Shown: positions 1 through 10,223 of the stretch, in pieces
Layout: every line of letters begins with the position of its first letter
How positions within the stretch are numbered: position 1 is the first letter of the stretch
NCBI RefSeq assembly: GCF_030406085.1
Contig: NZ_CP129002.1
Coordinates: 496,001 to 560,000 of the forward strand
Direction: 5' to 3'
Source of the DNA: Bartonella sp. TP
GTDB taxonomy: Bacteria; Pseudomonadota; Alphaproteobacteria; Rhizobiales; Rhizobiaceae
DNA: 64,000 nt
The notes under the pieces: model-generated
The model's database searches: none
The model's input: the letters and a program-made list of their open reading frames with translations, nothing else
What the model was told of the DNA's origin: nothing
Program-made: the position numbers and the translations under genes

Positions 1-1
1 A

Positions 2-868
2 CGGCTAGACGCAACCAATGTCATACCCCATCCCGCATGCTGCATCATAACGCCAATAAGCTTTGACCATTGCACAATATTAGGCAGCGATATCGCAACA
101 ATAGCAGCTGAAAAAGCGGCAATTATCAAGCCAGGCTGCCAGCTTGTCGTTTCACAACAATTATTTCCAGCAGCATCAGAAGTAATAATGGCCCAAGCTG
201 AGCAAGCAAGGGCAAAAACTAGTCTCTATGGCCAGGATTTTATGAGCTATAGCGAAAATGGTCAAATGATCTTTCAGAATCAGCATCGGCTGTTGCAATT
301 GCCAAAACCCTGCCTGCCTGGCGAGCACCAGCTAGTAAATGCGGCTAGCGCAATTGAAGCAATTGACAAATTGGGGCTTGATATTACCGAAGCTAACATC
401 GCCAAAGCTTTACGCAATAGCTATTGGCCAGGCCGGCTGCAAAGAATCAATAGTGGCAAATTATATGAAGAGTTAAATCGGCCAATCATCTGGCTTGATG
501 GCGCGCATAATGCAGGCGGAGCCCAAGAGCTGAGCAATTTTTTTGCCCAGAAAAAGCAAAAAGTAATTCTGATAATGGGCATGCTAGATACCAAAGATTA
601 TAGCAATTTTCTACGCTGCTTCAAAGATATAGCAAAGCACAGCTATTTTGTACCAATAACAGACAGCCACAATGCTGTCTCGGCAACAACTCTATGCCAG
701 GCCGCAGCATCAATCTTTTCTACCCCCTGCAGCGAGCTACCCAGCCTTGGGCAAGCACTCACACAAGCAGCGGCCCAAAGCAACGGCCAGGATAATATAA
801 TTGTTACCGGGTCATTGCATTTAGTAGGCGAATTTTTAAAGCTTAATAACACGCCGCCCTGGCTGTAA
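2..868 (+). CDS. folC: Dihydrofolate/folylpolyglutamate synthase, 5' end missing
   Basis: The reading frame is open from the left edge, so this is the C-terminal part of a larger protein. Early residues include RLDATNVI, ITPISFDHCTILG and AAEKAAIIKPG, the signature of the folylpolyglutamate synthase/Mur ligase superfamily central domain; the ATP-binding loop must lie outside the window. The C-terminal ligase domain follows, with WPGRLQRI and LDGAHNAGG. The enzyme adds glutamate to folates and, in bacteria, usually also makes dihydrofolate. It is convergent with trxA: its stop is directly followed by the trxA stop. folC beside trxA and addA is a typical Rhizobiales arrangement. Confidence 0.93.
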   Translation, partial: RLDATNVIPHPACCIITPISFDHCTILGSDIATIAAEKAAIIKPGCQLVVSQQLFPAASEVIMAQAEQARAKTSLYGQDFMSYSENGQMIFQNQHRLLQLPKPCLPGEHQLVNAASAIEAIDKLGLDITEANIAKALRNSYWPGRLQRINSGKLYEELNRPIIWLDGAHNAGGAQELSNFFAQKKQKVILIMGMLDTKDYSNFLRCFKDIAKHSYFVPITDSHNAVSATTLCQAAASIFSTPCSELPSLGQALTQAAAQSNGQDNIIVTGSLHLVGEFLKLNNTPPWL

Positions 869-1186
869 TTATAGCAGCCCCTTTATCCAGGCCTCAAATT
901 TAGATTTTGGCCCGCTGCCCACCATATTTGCTACAACTTTGCCGTCTTTAAACGCTATTAAAGCAGGTATAGAGCGAATGGCGTATTGGGTGGCTAATTG
1001 CGGATTTTCATCTATATTCACCTTGGCAATCTTTACCTGCCCGGCCATTTGCGTGGCCAATTCTTCTAAAATCGGGGCTATCATCTTGCACGGCCCACAC
1101 CAAGGCGCCCAAAAATCTACCACCAAAAGCTGGCTGCTATCTGCTAAGGCCGCATCAAAATCTGCTGTTGATAATTTTTGTACCAT
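869..1186 (-). CDS. trxA: Thioredoxin
   Basis: A 105-residue single-domain thioredoxin with the active site WCGPCK near residue 30 and the cis-proline segment SIPALIAF. It reduces cytoplasmic protein disulfides, with electrons from thioredoxin reductase (not in this window). The start is preceded by an AAGGAT ribosome binding site. It lies 2 nt downstream of addA on the same strand, so it is probably the last gene of the divL-tsaE-addB-addA-trxA run. Length and motifs are normal. Confidence 0.97.
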   Translation of the reverse strand: MVQKLSTADFDAALADSSQLLVVDFWAPWCGPCKMIAPILEELATQMAGQVKIAKVNIDENPQLATQYAIRSIPALIAFKDGKVVANMVGSGPKSKFEAWIKGLL

Positions 1187-1188
1187 GG

Positions 1189-4100
1189 CTATATCCTTTT
1201 TTCTAAATGTTGGCGTAGGGCATTATATAAAATATTCCTATCTAATTCAAAATATTTTAAATTCTTGGTATAAATCAATAAGGGCCTTATTGGTTGACTA
1301 TAAATATTGTTGAGTAATTTATAATAAAGCGCCATTTGCACCAAATGTTCCGCCGCTATCTCATTTGTCTGCCGCGCTGGCCGCCCGGTTTTATAGTCAA
1401 CAAAAATCACCTGATTCGACTGTATTAATAAACGATCAATCTGCCCGCTTACATTATATTCCTTGCCAGCCAGCTGAATTTGCCCCGCCAAGGCTATTTC
1501 GGCTCGTGCCTCTGGCGAAAATAAATCTTGCAAAAATTTGTCATTCAACAAAGCAAATACTCGATGCAAAATATAGGTTTTTTGGCTATTTTCAAGCTGT
1601 GGTCGATGGGCAGCCAAAAACTCCTGCGCCAATTGCTGCCGTTTTTCGCACGGGAATTGCGGTAGATATTGCAGCAATTTATGGGCTGCCAGGCCAACTT
1701 GCCGCGCTGTAGCACGCGTCATAACAGCAGGGGCAAAGCTTATCGGCGACAGATCTTTTGGCAATGCAGCACGGTCTTTTTCTACAAAAATCATAGCATC
1801 GCTAGCAATAAGCGGCTGTGGTACAACCAAGGGTGCAATGGCAACAGGCTGCCGCAATAGCGCCAGCTTCTGAGACAATGCTTGAGCAGACTCAACTTTA
1901 GCTTCCGTAGCTTGCTTTTTCATCATCACATCAGATTCAACCTCGCCAAACCGCCAAACCGCCAAGCTTTCGCCATTAGACAGCTTTAGCTCTGGCTGCG
2001 CTTTGGACTCTGCCAAAAGGCTAGTGCTTACCATATGGTGCCATCTTTGCTCATTGCTTTTGCCGGCTCCGCAAACAAATAAATATTCCCGCGCTCGCGT
2101 CATGGCAACATAGAGCAGCCGGCGATGCTCTTGCTCTTCTTCCGCTTTTTCTTGCTGCAGTATCTTCGCCAACAAATTAGTCTGATATTTCTTGCGTCCA
2201 TACCAAATAGGCACAGAATTTTGCAGCATTTTAAAGCCAGCTTTGTTGGTGTTGCCCCCCCCTGCTATATCGGCTAGAAAGACTATCGGCGCCTCTAACC
2301 CCTTTGCTCCATGCACTGTTAAGAGACGCAGTTGGTTATTCGCGACTTCTTCACGTTTTAGCTCGATTTTTTCTGTTTCAAAAGCAGCCAAAAAACTCTG
2401 CAAGCCAGGAGCTATTTCATTTTGCAACTTTAGACTCAAGCGCAAAAACTCGTCTAACACTTCGCTAGCTTCAAAGCCAAGCCGCGCTATGATTTTCTTG
2501 CGCCCTTCATCTACCGTTAACACATGATTATAAAACTCAAATACGGGCAAGCTATAGGCCAATTTTTGATATTTAAGCAATAAGCTAACCATATCTTGCA
2601 AATCTGGCTGCGCTTGCAAGGCCTGCCAAAGCGTAGAATTATGCGCAATTTTATATTGACTAACCCGAAATAAATCCTGCTCGCTTAAGCCAAATAAAGG
2701 GCTTTTGAACAAGCCAGCCAGCGCTAAATCATCGCGCGATTGCAGGGCAAAACGCCCCAAGGCGCATAAATCGCGAATGGCTATATGATCGTCCAACCGC
2801 AATTTATCCAGACCTGCTACTGCTATACGCCGATTTTTTAATTCACGCAGCATATAGTCACAAAATGGTCCCACCCTATTGCGAACCAAAATTATAATAT
2901 CCCCTGCGGTCGCGCTGCCACTAGCAATAAGCTGCTCGATACGGTTGGCTATTAACTCGCTTAATTGCTTGGCCTGAATAGTAGCATCTGTCAAGAGATC
3001 CTGGCTCTCATTCGCCTTGGCCACCAGATTTTCCCAAATTTCGACATAGCCAAGGCTTGAAGAGCGCACCGCTATATGTTGCGTTGGCATAAAGCTAAAC
3101 ACCCGGTCTACTGCTGTTAACACCGCTTGAGTAGAGCGAAAAGAATAGAGTAATTTGACATTGCTAAACGGCTTTTCGCTCTGGCGAGATTTTTTTTGAA
3201 TTATCGCACCATTTTTAGCAAAATCCAGCAGAGCCGCACCCTGAAACCTATAGATAGACTGCTTTTCGTCACCCACGGCAAAGCTAGAGCGCATAGCAGT
3301 TTTTTGCCCCGCTCCCGCATAAAATTCGGCCATTAGCAATTGCACTATGCGCCATTGCACCGGGCTGGTATCTTGCGCCTCGTCTACTAAAATATGGTCT
3401 ATCGCATTGTCTAGCTTATAATGCACCCAACTGGCTAGGTTTTGCCGCCGCAATAAAAAAGCCGTTTTGTACAGCAGGTCCGAAAATTCTAGCCAAGCGC
3501 GCTGCTGCTTAAACTGGGCATAATTCTGCAAAAATGCCGTTGTTACTACATATACAGCCTGGTTCAGCTCTAATAATTTCAGATCGCGATAGCGGTCCCT
3601 ACAGACAACAGCTTTAGCACAAAGCTCCTCTAGCTCGGGTTGCTTAGTAAGCTTCTTAAATAATTCACCCTTACTGTTATAAAAAATACTCTCGATTATC
3701 GCCATTTTCTGCGGCAAACCCTCCGCCCCAGCCAGAGCTGCCAAAGATGGTACCAATTGCTGCATATTACTAAAATCCGCTATATCAGCCAGCAATTCTG
3801 CTTGATTCTTTTCTATCTTTAGCGCTGTTTGCAAAAATTCTTGAACGCCCATCCGCTGGGCCTTGCGCAAGGCAGGCCAGATCTGATAGTATTTTTCTGC
3901 CGCAGCGGTAAATAAGCTGCTAATGCCACTTTCGCCCAGCTCAGATAATAAATAGCGCAAAGCCTGCGCAACATCGCTAGTCCCCTCTGCCATGGCAGAC
4001 TGCATCAACGCAAGCTGCGCTTGCTGCCTGGCCGTCGCCACCTGCTGCTTATCCATTAAACTAAAATGATATGGAATATTCGCCTCTAGGCAAAATTGAT

Positions 4101-4503
4101 GCAGCAACAGGTCACAAAAACCATGTATGGTTTGTAACTTTAGTCCCCCCGGCGTGTCTTGCGCCCTAGCAAAAAGCTGCCGTGCTAGGGCAAGCTCTGC
4201 TGCACTTGGCTCGCGCCCCTCTATGGCCATAATTTCCTGCGCTAATTCGGCATTTGGCAAAATTGCCCAATTACCCAACCGCTCAAAGATACGTATCTTC
4301 ATAACATTTGCTGCCGCTTTGGTATAAGTAAGGCACAGAATCTTGCTAGGTTCAACACCAGCTAGCAGCAGCCTTATCACCCGCAGGGTTAAAACATGCG
4401 TCTTGCCAGAGCCCGCATTGGCACTGACCCAGACGTTATAAAGCGGCTTGGTGGCTTGATTCGTAGCAGCAATAGCTTGAGGGGGGATTACTAATTCAGC
4501 CAT
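1189..4503 (-). CDS. addA: Double-strand break repair helicase-nuclease AddA
   Basis: 1104 residues, a UvrD-type helicase fused to a RecB-family nuclease, the AddA subunit of the alphaproteobacterial AddAB complex (functional counterpart of RecBCD). Visible motifs: Walker A AGSGKT near residue 30, motif [12 protein letters not shown], motif [16 protein letters not shown], motif [21 protein letters not shown] and [14 protein letters not shown], and a C-terminal nuclease core with VDYKTGRP. The complex processes broken DNA ends and loads RecA. Its ATG follows immediately after the addB stop codon, so translation is coupled. A run of eight G on the coding strand (plus-strand C run near 2255-2262) encodes Gly-Gly-Gly before motif-VI region; the frame is intact. 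Confidence 0.96.
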   Translation of the reverse strand: MAELVIPPQAIAATNQATKPLYNVWVSANAGSGKTHVLTLRVIRLLLAGVEPSKILCLTYTKAAANVMKIRIFERLGNWAILPNAELAQEIMAIEGREPSAAELALARQLFARAQDTPGGLKLQTIHGFCDLLLHQFCLEANIPYHFSLMDKQQVATARQQAQLALMQSAMAEGTSDVAQALRYLLSELGESGISSLFTAAAEKYYQIWPALRKAQRMGVQEFLQTALKIEKNQAELLADIADFSNMQQLVPSLAALAGAEGLPQKMAIIESIFYNSKGELFKKLTKQPELEELCAKAVVCRDRYRDLKLLELNQAVYVVTTAFLQNYAQFKQQRAWLEFSDLLYKTAFLLRRQNLASWVHYKLDNAIDHILVDEAQDTSPVQWRIVQLLMAEFYAGAGQKTAMRSSFAVGDEKQSIYRFQGAALLDFAKNGAIIQKKSRQSEKPFSNVKLLYSFRSTQAVLTAVDRVFSFMPTQHIAVRSSSLGYVEIWENLVAKANESQDLLTDATIQAKQLSELIANRIEQLIASGSATAGDIIILVRNRVGPFCDYMLRELKNRRIAVAGLDKLRLDDHIAIRDLCALGRFALQSRDDLALAGLFKSPLFGLSEQDLFRVSQYKIAHNSTLWQALQAQPDLQDMVSLLLKYQKLAYSLPVFEFYNHVLTVDEGRKKIIARLGFEASEVLDEFLRLSLKLQNEIAPGLQSFLAAFETEKIELKREEVANNQLRLLTVHGAKGLEAPIVFLADIAGGGNTNKAGFKMLQNSVPIWYGRKKYQTNLLAKILQQEKAEEEQEHRRLLYVAMTRAREYLFVCGAGKSNEQRWHHMVSTSLLAESKAQPELKLSNGESLAVWRFGEVESDVMMKKQATEAKVESAQALSQKLALLRQPVAIAPLVVPQPLIASDAMIFVEKDRAALPKDLSPISFAPAVMTRATARQVGLAAHKLLQYLPQFPCEKRQQLAQEFLAAHRPQLENSQKTYILHRVFALLNDKFLQDLFSPEARAEIALAGQIQLAGKEYNVSGQIDRLLIQSNQVIFVDYKTGRPARQTNEIAAEHLVQMALYYKLLNNIYSQPIRPLLIYTKNLKYFELDRNILYNALRQHLEKRI

Positions 4504-7500
4504 TTATCTGGCCCATTCTTCATAACGCGAGAGATGATAAAATTCTGACCAATCTTTTTCGCGATTCGATAAGATGGTTTTATACGCAATATAGCTTTGC
4601 TCGATATTTTGATAGGAATCAATCAAATTTCCAGCATCATTCCAAGCTTTTTCGACTAATGGCTCTGCTTCGCCTGGTTTGCTAGTTTGCACTATCACCA
4701 AATCTTTAAAATCTTCCCGGTGCAAGCGCACATAGATGAGCTGCCCCAGTTCGCATTTATGCTCTAGGCCAAAGCCACCGCGCAGCAATAAGCCTGCCTC
4801 GAGCAAAAGCTGCAGATTCTCTAGATTCTCAATCGACTTTGAGGTGGGTAACTCGCCAGTTTTATAATCTATGATATCGGCAACTAACCTGCCATCTGAC
4901 TCACGGCGAATATCAATGCGGTCGGCCCGCCCGTGAAGGGTGGCCCCTGTCTGCCCAATTGCAACCGGGTGACTAGCATGCTCTACATAGCTATGCAGAA
5001 TTTTACGTTTTTTTTCAAACTCCATATAATGCATCGTCGTTTGCTCAAAGTCACATCGCCACATTAGCTCTGTATCTGATGGTAAAGCCAGAGCGGCAAA
5101 TTCCTGATTCGCAATTTGCTCTAACTCTTCAATATTTAAACGATCTTCTTGCCCGCCTATGAATTTTGCCAATATCTCATGGTACAGACTGCCTTTTTCC
5201 CGATATTGAGCCTCGCGCACCAAGGGCTGCAGCGCACGTAACCGCAATATTTTTTTAGCATAAATACTATAGGGGTCACTTTGCAGCCGGGCAATATCGC
5301 TGATGCTAAAGCGCTGCGGGCGCAAATCCAGCGGCGGCTTTGGTGCTGGCCGCTGTATTGGCTGGCTCGGCGGTGCTTCGTCTAGTCTTGAAGCCAATTG
5401 CAGATATTCGGCACCGCGCTGCAATAATTGGCCCGACAAATCTGGCCCGATTATTATTTGCAGGCGCTGCAACCAACGCGAGGCTACTTGAGCCTCGCCA
5501 TCAACATTCATGCTACGCGTCAAAATCAGCTTTGGCGCGCCAAATAGCATCTGTAAATCTAAAGCAGTGGCGCCAATGGCCGCCTCTGGCGGCGCCAGAC
5601 CCAGCCGCACGCTCATTAACCGCGACATAAAGGGCGAAGTAGCAGGAATTTTGGGCAAACTACCTTCATTCAACCCGCCTATTATCAGCAAATCTGCATA
5701 TTGCAATCGCGCCTCTAGCATACCCCAAATATAAATATTGCTCTGGGCTGGATTGGGCTCGATATTTACATTAGCCGCTAGGGCGGTAAGGATTTGCGCA
5801 AAATCTTTACCTGCAAAATAGTAATCCACACCACTATCGGCAATTTCCTGAAAAAAATTGATAATACCGCGCCCTGCCGTGCCTTCATATAAATGAGCTA
5901 TCGAACCGTCATTCTGCCGGCCAAAATTTTCAAAGCAACTTAGCAAAGCCGCACAAGCTTGGCTAAGGCTTATTGATTCGGCGGCCAAAATATTTCTTAA
6001 AGGCGCAATGGCATTGTCGATTCGGCTAACTAATTGCTGTAATTTTTGCGCTATTTCCTCATTATAATCTAAATTTTCGCCTGATTCTTGGTCTAGCCAT
6101 TGGCTATGCATTTGCTGCTCTAGCCGCGCTAACTCCAACAGAGAAAAGCGCAGAACAGCCCCGCGCAGACGATAAACCTCATATAGCTCTACCAATTCTC
6201 GCAATTGCGCAGCTGTATAGCCGAGACGTGCCAAAACATGCTTAAGCACAGACAGTAAAATATTTATATCATTGCTGGCGCAGCTCTGTAGAATCAGCTG
6301 CATCAGCTGCATTTGCGGCAGCGATAGCAGCGGCTGCTGGCCCGAATCATTCGCCTTAATGCCAAAGCGCGCCAACTCGCTACTAACCCGGCGCGCCAAA
6401 TTTCTGTCGCCAGTAACAAAAGCTGCGGTTTTTTCTGGCTGTTGCGCAGCGATTCTTAAGCCTATGGCAATGGCTGTTGCTTCTTCTTGTGCGGAATGCG
6501 CCTCTACCAAGGCAACATCGGCAAAAGCTTGGGCCATATGCTCGCGCGGTAAATCTGCCCATTCCATTGACGCACTGGCTGGCATAAAAGCTTTTGCTAT
6601 ATAAAACTCTCTGTGACGCAGCTGTGACGCTGCTTGGCCTATATATTTTACTTCTGAGCGCTGAATTTTCAATCTTTTTAACAAATGATAATAATGAAAC
6701 TGCGCTTGACTATATAGAGTGGGGTTATTTTTATAATCGGCAAAAGATTCCCATATTTGCGGGCTTAAATCGCGATCTAAGCCGGGCAAGATTATGGCAC
6801 CATTTTTACTCTCTGCAATAGCCTCTAGCAGCAACGCCACGCTAGGTACAGCGCCGCTAGAGCCCAGTGCAATTATCGGTGTTTGCTGCTGCCTTACCAA
6901 TTGCGCTTTATTATAAAATTGCAGCCACCTTGCGGCGCCAATATCTAAATTTTGCTTTGAGCGTAAAATCTCTGGCCAATATTGCGTTACGATTTTTAAA
7001 AAATCATGGCTCAGCAACCACCATTCGCTTAAATTGGCAGCCAGATCCTGGCCCAATTTTTCTAGCTCTTGCCAATCTATGGCATATAAAGCGGCCTCAT
7101 CTATCAATTGCGCCAATTCATGCGCCAGCCAAATCGGATTCGCCGCATTAAGCCCCGGATAAAGGCTGGCTTGTTGCCATTGCTGCACCAGCTGTGCCAG
7201 CAGCAAAATACGCGCCGTAGCGTTGATGATTGGCTGGTTAGCTTGTTGCCGTGCCGCATCATCTAAAATGCCATAACTGGCCAAATTATCTATTTCGGAA
7301 AAAGAGTTAATTTGGGGCAAAATCACCGTGCGCTGCGCATATTGCAAAAAGCACTGCTTGAGACTACGTGCCGCACGCTTTGTTGGCACCAGAATCTCTA
7401 ACCTGCTTAAATCTTGCAGATTTAACTGGGGCAAAATTTCGCCCTGATATAGGCTAGATACAAAATTTTCTAAAAAATTAACCCCAGAAGCGCAGGAAAA

Positions 7501-7521
7501 AATATTTGCTTTAACTCTCAT
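4504..7521 (-). CDS. addB: Double-strand break repair protein AddB
   Basis: 1005 residues, the partner of AddA. The N-terminal part is an inactivated helicase-like region beginning with the segment LEILVPTKRAARSL; the C-terminal part is a RecB-type nuclease with IIDYKTGELP and the upstream helix GSLYHEILAKF. No four-cysteine Fe-S arrangement like that of Bacillus AddB is apparent. The gene overlaps the end of tsaE by 11 nt and abuts addA. In many Rhizobiales and in Caulobacter a nucleotidyltransferase gene and a sugar kinase/phosphotransferase gene (the MurU/AmgK pair) sit between addB and tsaE; here they are absent. Confidence 0.94.
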   Translation of the reverse strand: MRVKANIFSCASGVNFLENFVSSLYQGEILPQLNLQDLSRLEILVPTKRAARSLKQCFLQYAQRTVILPQINSFSEIDNLASYGILDDAARQQANQPIINATARILLLAQLVQQWQQASLYPGLNAANPIWLAHELAQLIDEAALYAIDWQELEKLGQDLAANLSEWWLLSHDFLKIVTQYWPEILRSKQNLDIGAARWLQFYNKAQLVRQQQTPIIALGSSGAVPSVALLLEAIAESKNGAIILPGLDRDLSPQIWESFADYKNNPTLYSQAQFHYYHLLKRLKIQRSEVKYIGQAASQLRHREFYIAKAFMPASASMEWADLPREHMAQAFADVALVEAHSAQEEATAIAIGLRIAAQQPEKTAAFVTGDRNLARRVSSELARFGIKANDSGQQPLLSLPQMQLMQLILQSCASNDINILLSVLKHVLARLGYTAAQLRELVELYEVYRLRGAVLRFSLLELARLEQQMHSQWLDQESGENLDYNEEIAQKLQQLVSRIDNAIAPLRNILAAESISLSQACAALLSCFENFGRQNDGSIAHLYEGTAGRGIINFFQEIADSGVDYYFAGKDFAQILTALAANVNIEPNPAQSNIYIWGMLEARLQYADLLIIGGLNEGSLPKIPATSPFMSRLMSVRLGLAPPEAAIGATALDLQMLFGAPKLILTRSMNVDGEAQVASRWLQRLQIIIGPDLSGQLLQRGAEYLQLASRLDEAPPSQPIQRPAPKPPLDLRPQRFSISDIARLQSDPYSIYAKKILRLRALQPLVREAQYREKGSLYHEILAKFIGGQEDRLNIEELEQIANQEFAALALPSDTELMWRCDFEQTTMHYMEFEKKRKILHSYVEHASHPVAIGQTGATLHGRADRIDIRRESDGRLVADIIDYKTGELPTSKSIENLENLQLLLEAGLLLRGGFGLEHKCELGQLIYVRLHREDFKDLVIVQTSKPGEAEPLVEKAWNDAGNLIDSYQNIEQSYIAYKTILSNREKDWSEFYHLSRYEEWAR

Positions 7522-8008
7522 AATTGCTTAATGCCTGTATCAAGGCCGCACTACCAGAAGCATGCAATTTGCGCTTTTGTGTTGCCGCTGTGAAGGTAAA
7601 CTCAAGCTCTAGCTCTGCCTTGCGCAATTGCTGTGCTGCCACTTGCGGCCATTCTACAAAATAAATAGCAGATTCTGCATTATTGCTCAAGCTAGAAGCG
7701 ATTATTGGTTCTAAACCCAGCTCAAAAATCTCTTGCGCTTGGCCAAGACGATATAAATCGCAGTGATGAATAGCTATGGAGTTTTGGCCAATGTAAGACT
7801 GCACTAGCGTAAAACTGGGGCTAGGTACTTCTAGCTCTGGATCGGCGACCAGGGCTCGTATAGCAGCTCGTGCAAAGTGAGATTTACCCGTGCCTAACTC
7901 GCCGCAAAGACTAATAAATTCGCCGCCTTGCAGCGCGCCAGCTAGGGCTATCGCCATGGCGGTGGTTTGCTCTGCGCTGATTAAGGTAAAGCTTTTTCTA
8001 TGCATCAT
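7511..8008 (-). CDS. tsaE: tRNA threonylcarbamoyladenosine biosynthesis ATPase TsaE
   Basis: 165 residues. TsaE is the ATPase that, with TsaB and TsaD, makes the t6A modification at position 37 of ANN-decoding tRNAs. Visible: the P-loop CGELGTGKSHFARA, the conserved PSPSFTLVQSY segment, HHCDLYRL and VEWPQ. It begins with two consecutive Met codons, so the start may be one codon later. It overlaps divL (11 nt upstream) and addB (11 nt downstream), indicating one tightly coupled transcript. Confidence 0.95.
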   Translation of the reverse strand: MMHRKSFTLISAEQTTAMAIALAGALQGGEFISLCGELGTGKSHFARAAIRALVADPELEVPSPSFTLVQSYIGQNSIAIHHCDLYRLGQAQEIFELGLEPIIASSLSNNAESAIYFVEWPQVAAQQLRKAELELEFTFTAATQKRKLHASGSAALIQALSNYES

Positions 8009-10112
8009 GCTTTTTTAAGGGCACCTGCGCTGTTATAATGCTTTGGCCAGTGGCTTGCTTAAAGCTAATTTTACCCTTTAATAGCTCTAGCAAGCTGCGC
8101 GCTAAAGACAAATCAATACGGCTAAACGGGGCTGCATCCTCGACATTAAAAGGCAATGCGGCACTAGTATAAAAAGTAAAACTCCATGACGAATCATGGG
8201 CCATAATTTTTACCTTAATCTGCTCGCCGCTTGGCGCATAAAGCGAGATATAGCGCAAAATACTAGTTAACAACTGTGTTAGCCGCTTGGCGTCGCCATA
8301 AAAACGATGTGGTAATTGCGGCAGTTCAAAATCACAGCTCAGCGAATTCGAAGCCAAACGCTGCCCGGCCTTTTCTTGCGCCGCATGGCAAATAAGCGCA
8401 ATATCCAAAGCCTCATTCTCTAACTTAATAGTACCATCATTTAAATTCACCAAATCTATCGTGTCATCCAAGGTTACCTGCAGGCGTCCCGCTTCAAACT
8501 CAACATCATCTAGATATTGTTGTTGGTCTAGGGCCAAGCCATTAACTCCCTTGAGCTTAATCAATTGCGTAAAGCCGATGATACTCGTAAGCGGCGTGCG
8601 TAATTCATAGCCCATATAATGCACAAAATCGCTGCGTATTTTATCGAGCTTTAGCAAAACATCATTTCTGTCCGACAAAGCCCGCGCCACACGCATCTTT
8701 GCTGTAACATCAACAAAGCGCAGCATGCTTTGGCCTAGCGGCAATGGGCAAATTGAATATTCTAACACATCGCCATTTTTTAAATCTAGCTGACCGCGTT
8801 GCAAAATACGGCTGGTTGGCATCGTGGCCAGGCCGCTGATTAAGCGGGGCAAGCTGTACACCGCTTCTTTAGTTAGGGCTTTTGCATAAACTGGCTCTAA
8901 ATCATTAATATGCAAGCCCTGCATGCCATAGCGTAAATCGAGCCCCCATAATTTGGTAAAAGCAGGATTTGAAAGCACAATTCGGCCATCTTCGCCAAAG
9001 AGAGCAACACCCTCTAGCAGATTATCCAAGGTTTCGCCTTGGCGTCTAATCAGCCCGTCATAGCGAGCTTGTAGCTCTAGCTGGCTAGTTAAATTTTCTA
9101 GAATCCAACAGGTGCCGCCCAAACCCTGGGGCTGCGCTGTGATTTGTATTTTTTTACCATTTGGCAGATTCCACATATGATGCTGCATATCTAGTGAATG
9201 ATAGCAACTCAGCAGCTCTTCTTGCCAGCTTTGCCAATTTTCTATTGGCGCTAGCTGGTTATGGTCACGCAAATATTCCAAAATTTTGCTATGCGAAGGT
9301 TTGCTTTCTAAAAAGGTGATTTCAAAGTCAAATAATTGCACAAAGGATTGGTTAAAAAATATCAATTTTTGCTGCCGATTAAACAAAGCAATGCCGCTGG
9401 GCAACAATTCCAAAACTTGGTGATAGCTTTCTTCTAATTCTTTAATCTGCGCCTCTAGCTCGCGCTGTGCACTAATGTCAAAAGCCGCGACTAAATTATA
9501 TCGCTTATCTAGCTCGATTTTATGCAGGCTAACAGCTAAGCGTGCCCCGCCTAGGGTAACAATGGCGTGGCCCAGCTCTATTTGCTTGGGCGTAAAAATC
9601 GCCCGCATCTCACCCTGCATAGCGGCTTTATATGGCCGATTTGCATAAATCAACTCGTCAGATTCATTAAGAATATAGGCCAAGACTGGTAAATCATCTA
9701 ATGCATCAAAAGAATCATCAACATTATGCAGCATTTCTAGCGCTAGCACAAAAGCTCGCCCGCCTTGAATACCGCCCTTTATACGCATTTGCTTATCTAC
9801 AAGCCGCGCTGTTGTTTCAAATTCATACCCTGCCTCTAGCAACTGCTGCAATGGCTCTTTTACCAAAGCAGTATTTTGCATAATCTCAACCAGCTCTGTT
9901 GTTTGCCCAACCAAAGCTTGCGGTTTGGCCAAGACATGGTCAAAAACATACAGCTCGGCGCCTACTGCTTGCAATGCAGCGCGCCAATTACGCATGGATT
10001 TTTGTGCTATTTGCAACTGGCGCAAAAGATATAAGCTTACCCCTGCCAAAACTATAACGCCAATAAAGCCCACCAGCACAGCAAGCACGGCCTGTTGTGA
10101 ATCTATATGCAT
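7998..10112 (-). CDS. divL: DivL-like PAS pseudo-histidine kinase (Tyr in place of phospho-His)
   Basis: 704 residues. One N-terminal membrane segment (about residues 8-30) is followed by PAS-like domains, a dimerisation helix and a degenerate ATPase-like domain. The H-box reads MGYELRTPL, with Tyr at about residue 502 where kinases have the phosphorylated His; this substitution is the hallmark of DivL, the regulator that binds DivK and controls CckA-ChpT-CtrA in alphaproteobacterial cell-cycle control. The ATPase region also looks worn: the N-box position reads TSILRYISLY and the usual DxGxG loop is not visible. The position upstream of tsaE is the usual place for divL in Rhizobiales and Caulobacter. 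Function as a phosphorelay scaffold rather than a kinase is inferred from the family. Confidence 0.88.
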   Translation of the reverse strand: MHIDSQQAVLAVLVGFIGVIVLAGVSLYLLRQLQIAQKSMRNWRAALQAVGAELYVFDHVLAKPQALVGQTTELVEIMQNTALVKEPLQQLLEAGYEFETTARLVDKQMRIKGGIQGGRAFVLALEMLHNVDDSFDALDDLPVLAYILNESDELIYANRPYKAAMQGEMRAIFTPKQIELGHAIVTLGGARLAVSLHKIELDKRYNLVAAFDISAQRELEAQIKELEESYHQVLELLPSGIALFNRQQKLIFFNQSFVQLFDFEITFLESKPSHSKILEYLRDHNQLAPIENWQSWQEELLSCYHSLDMQHHMWNLPNGKKIQITAQPQGLGGTCWILENLTSQLELQARYDGLIRRQGETLDNLLEGVALFGEDGRIVLSNPAFTKLWGLDLRYGMQGLHINDLEPVYAKALTKEAVYSLPRLISGLATMPTSRILQRGQLDLKNGDVLEYSICPLPLGQSMLRFVDVTAKMRVARALSDRNDVLLKLDKIRSDFVHYMGYELRTPLTSIIGFTQLIKLKGVNGLALDQQQYLDDVEFEAGRLQVTLDDTIDLVNLNDGTIKLENEALDIALICHAAQEKAGQRLASNSLSCDFELPQLPHRFYGDAKRLTQLLTSILRYISLYAPSGEQIKVKIMAHDSSWSFTFYTSAALPFNVEDAAPFSRIDLSLARSLLELLKGKISFKQATGQSIITAQVPLKKHDA

Positions 10113-10152
10113 TCAATTACCTCTATGCAAAAACTAGCATATAGCAATACTA

Positions 10153-10195
10153 GACGCAAGTATAAGCTTGCGTCGCAGGATGTATATGGTAAAAT
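10153..10195 (+). promoter_or_regulatory. Perfect dyad overlapping a predicted msbA promoter
   Basis: An 8-bp perfect inverted repeat, GACGCAAG (10153-10160) and CTTGCGTC (10167-10174), sits in the 111-nt gap between divergent divL and the msbA-like gene. Its right arm contains TTGCGT (10168-10173), which is 16 nt upstream of TAAAAT (10190-10195), a plausible sigma-70 promoter for the exporter. A dyad over a -35 box is typical of a repressor operator; the regulator is unknown. Confidence 0.5.
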
Positions 10196-10223
10196 ATAGC
10201 TACAGATTTGTGAAGGATTATAA

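Noticed and set aside
939-1313. Plus-strand open frame of 124 codons opposite trxA/addA
   Set aside because: Reverse complement of real genes; no ribosome binding site, and the minus-strand products are recognised families.
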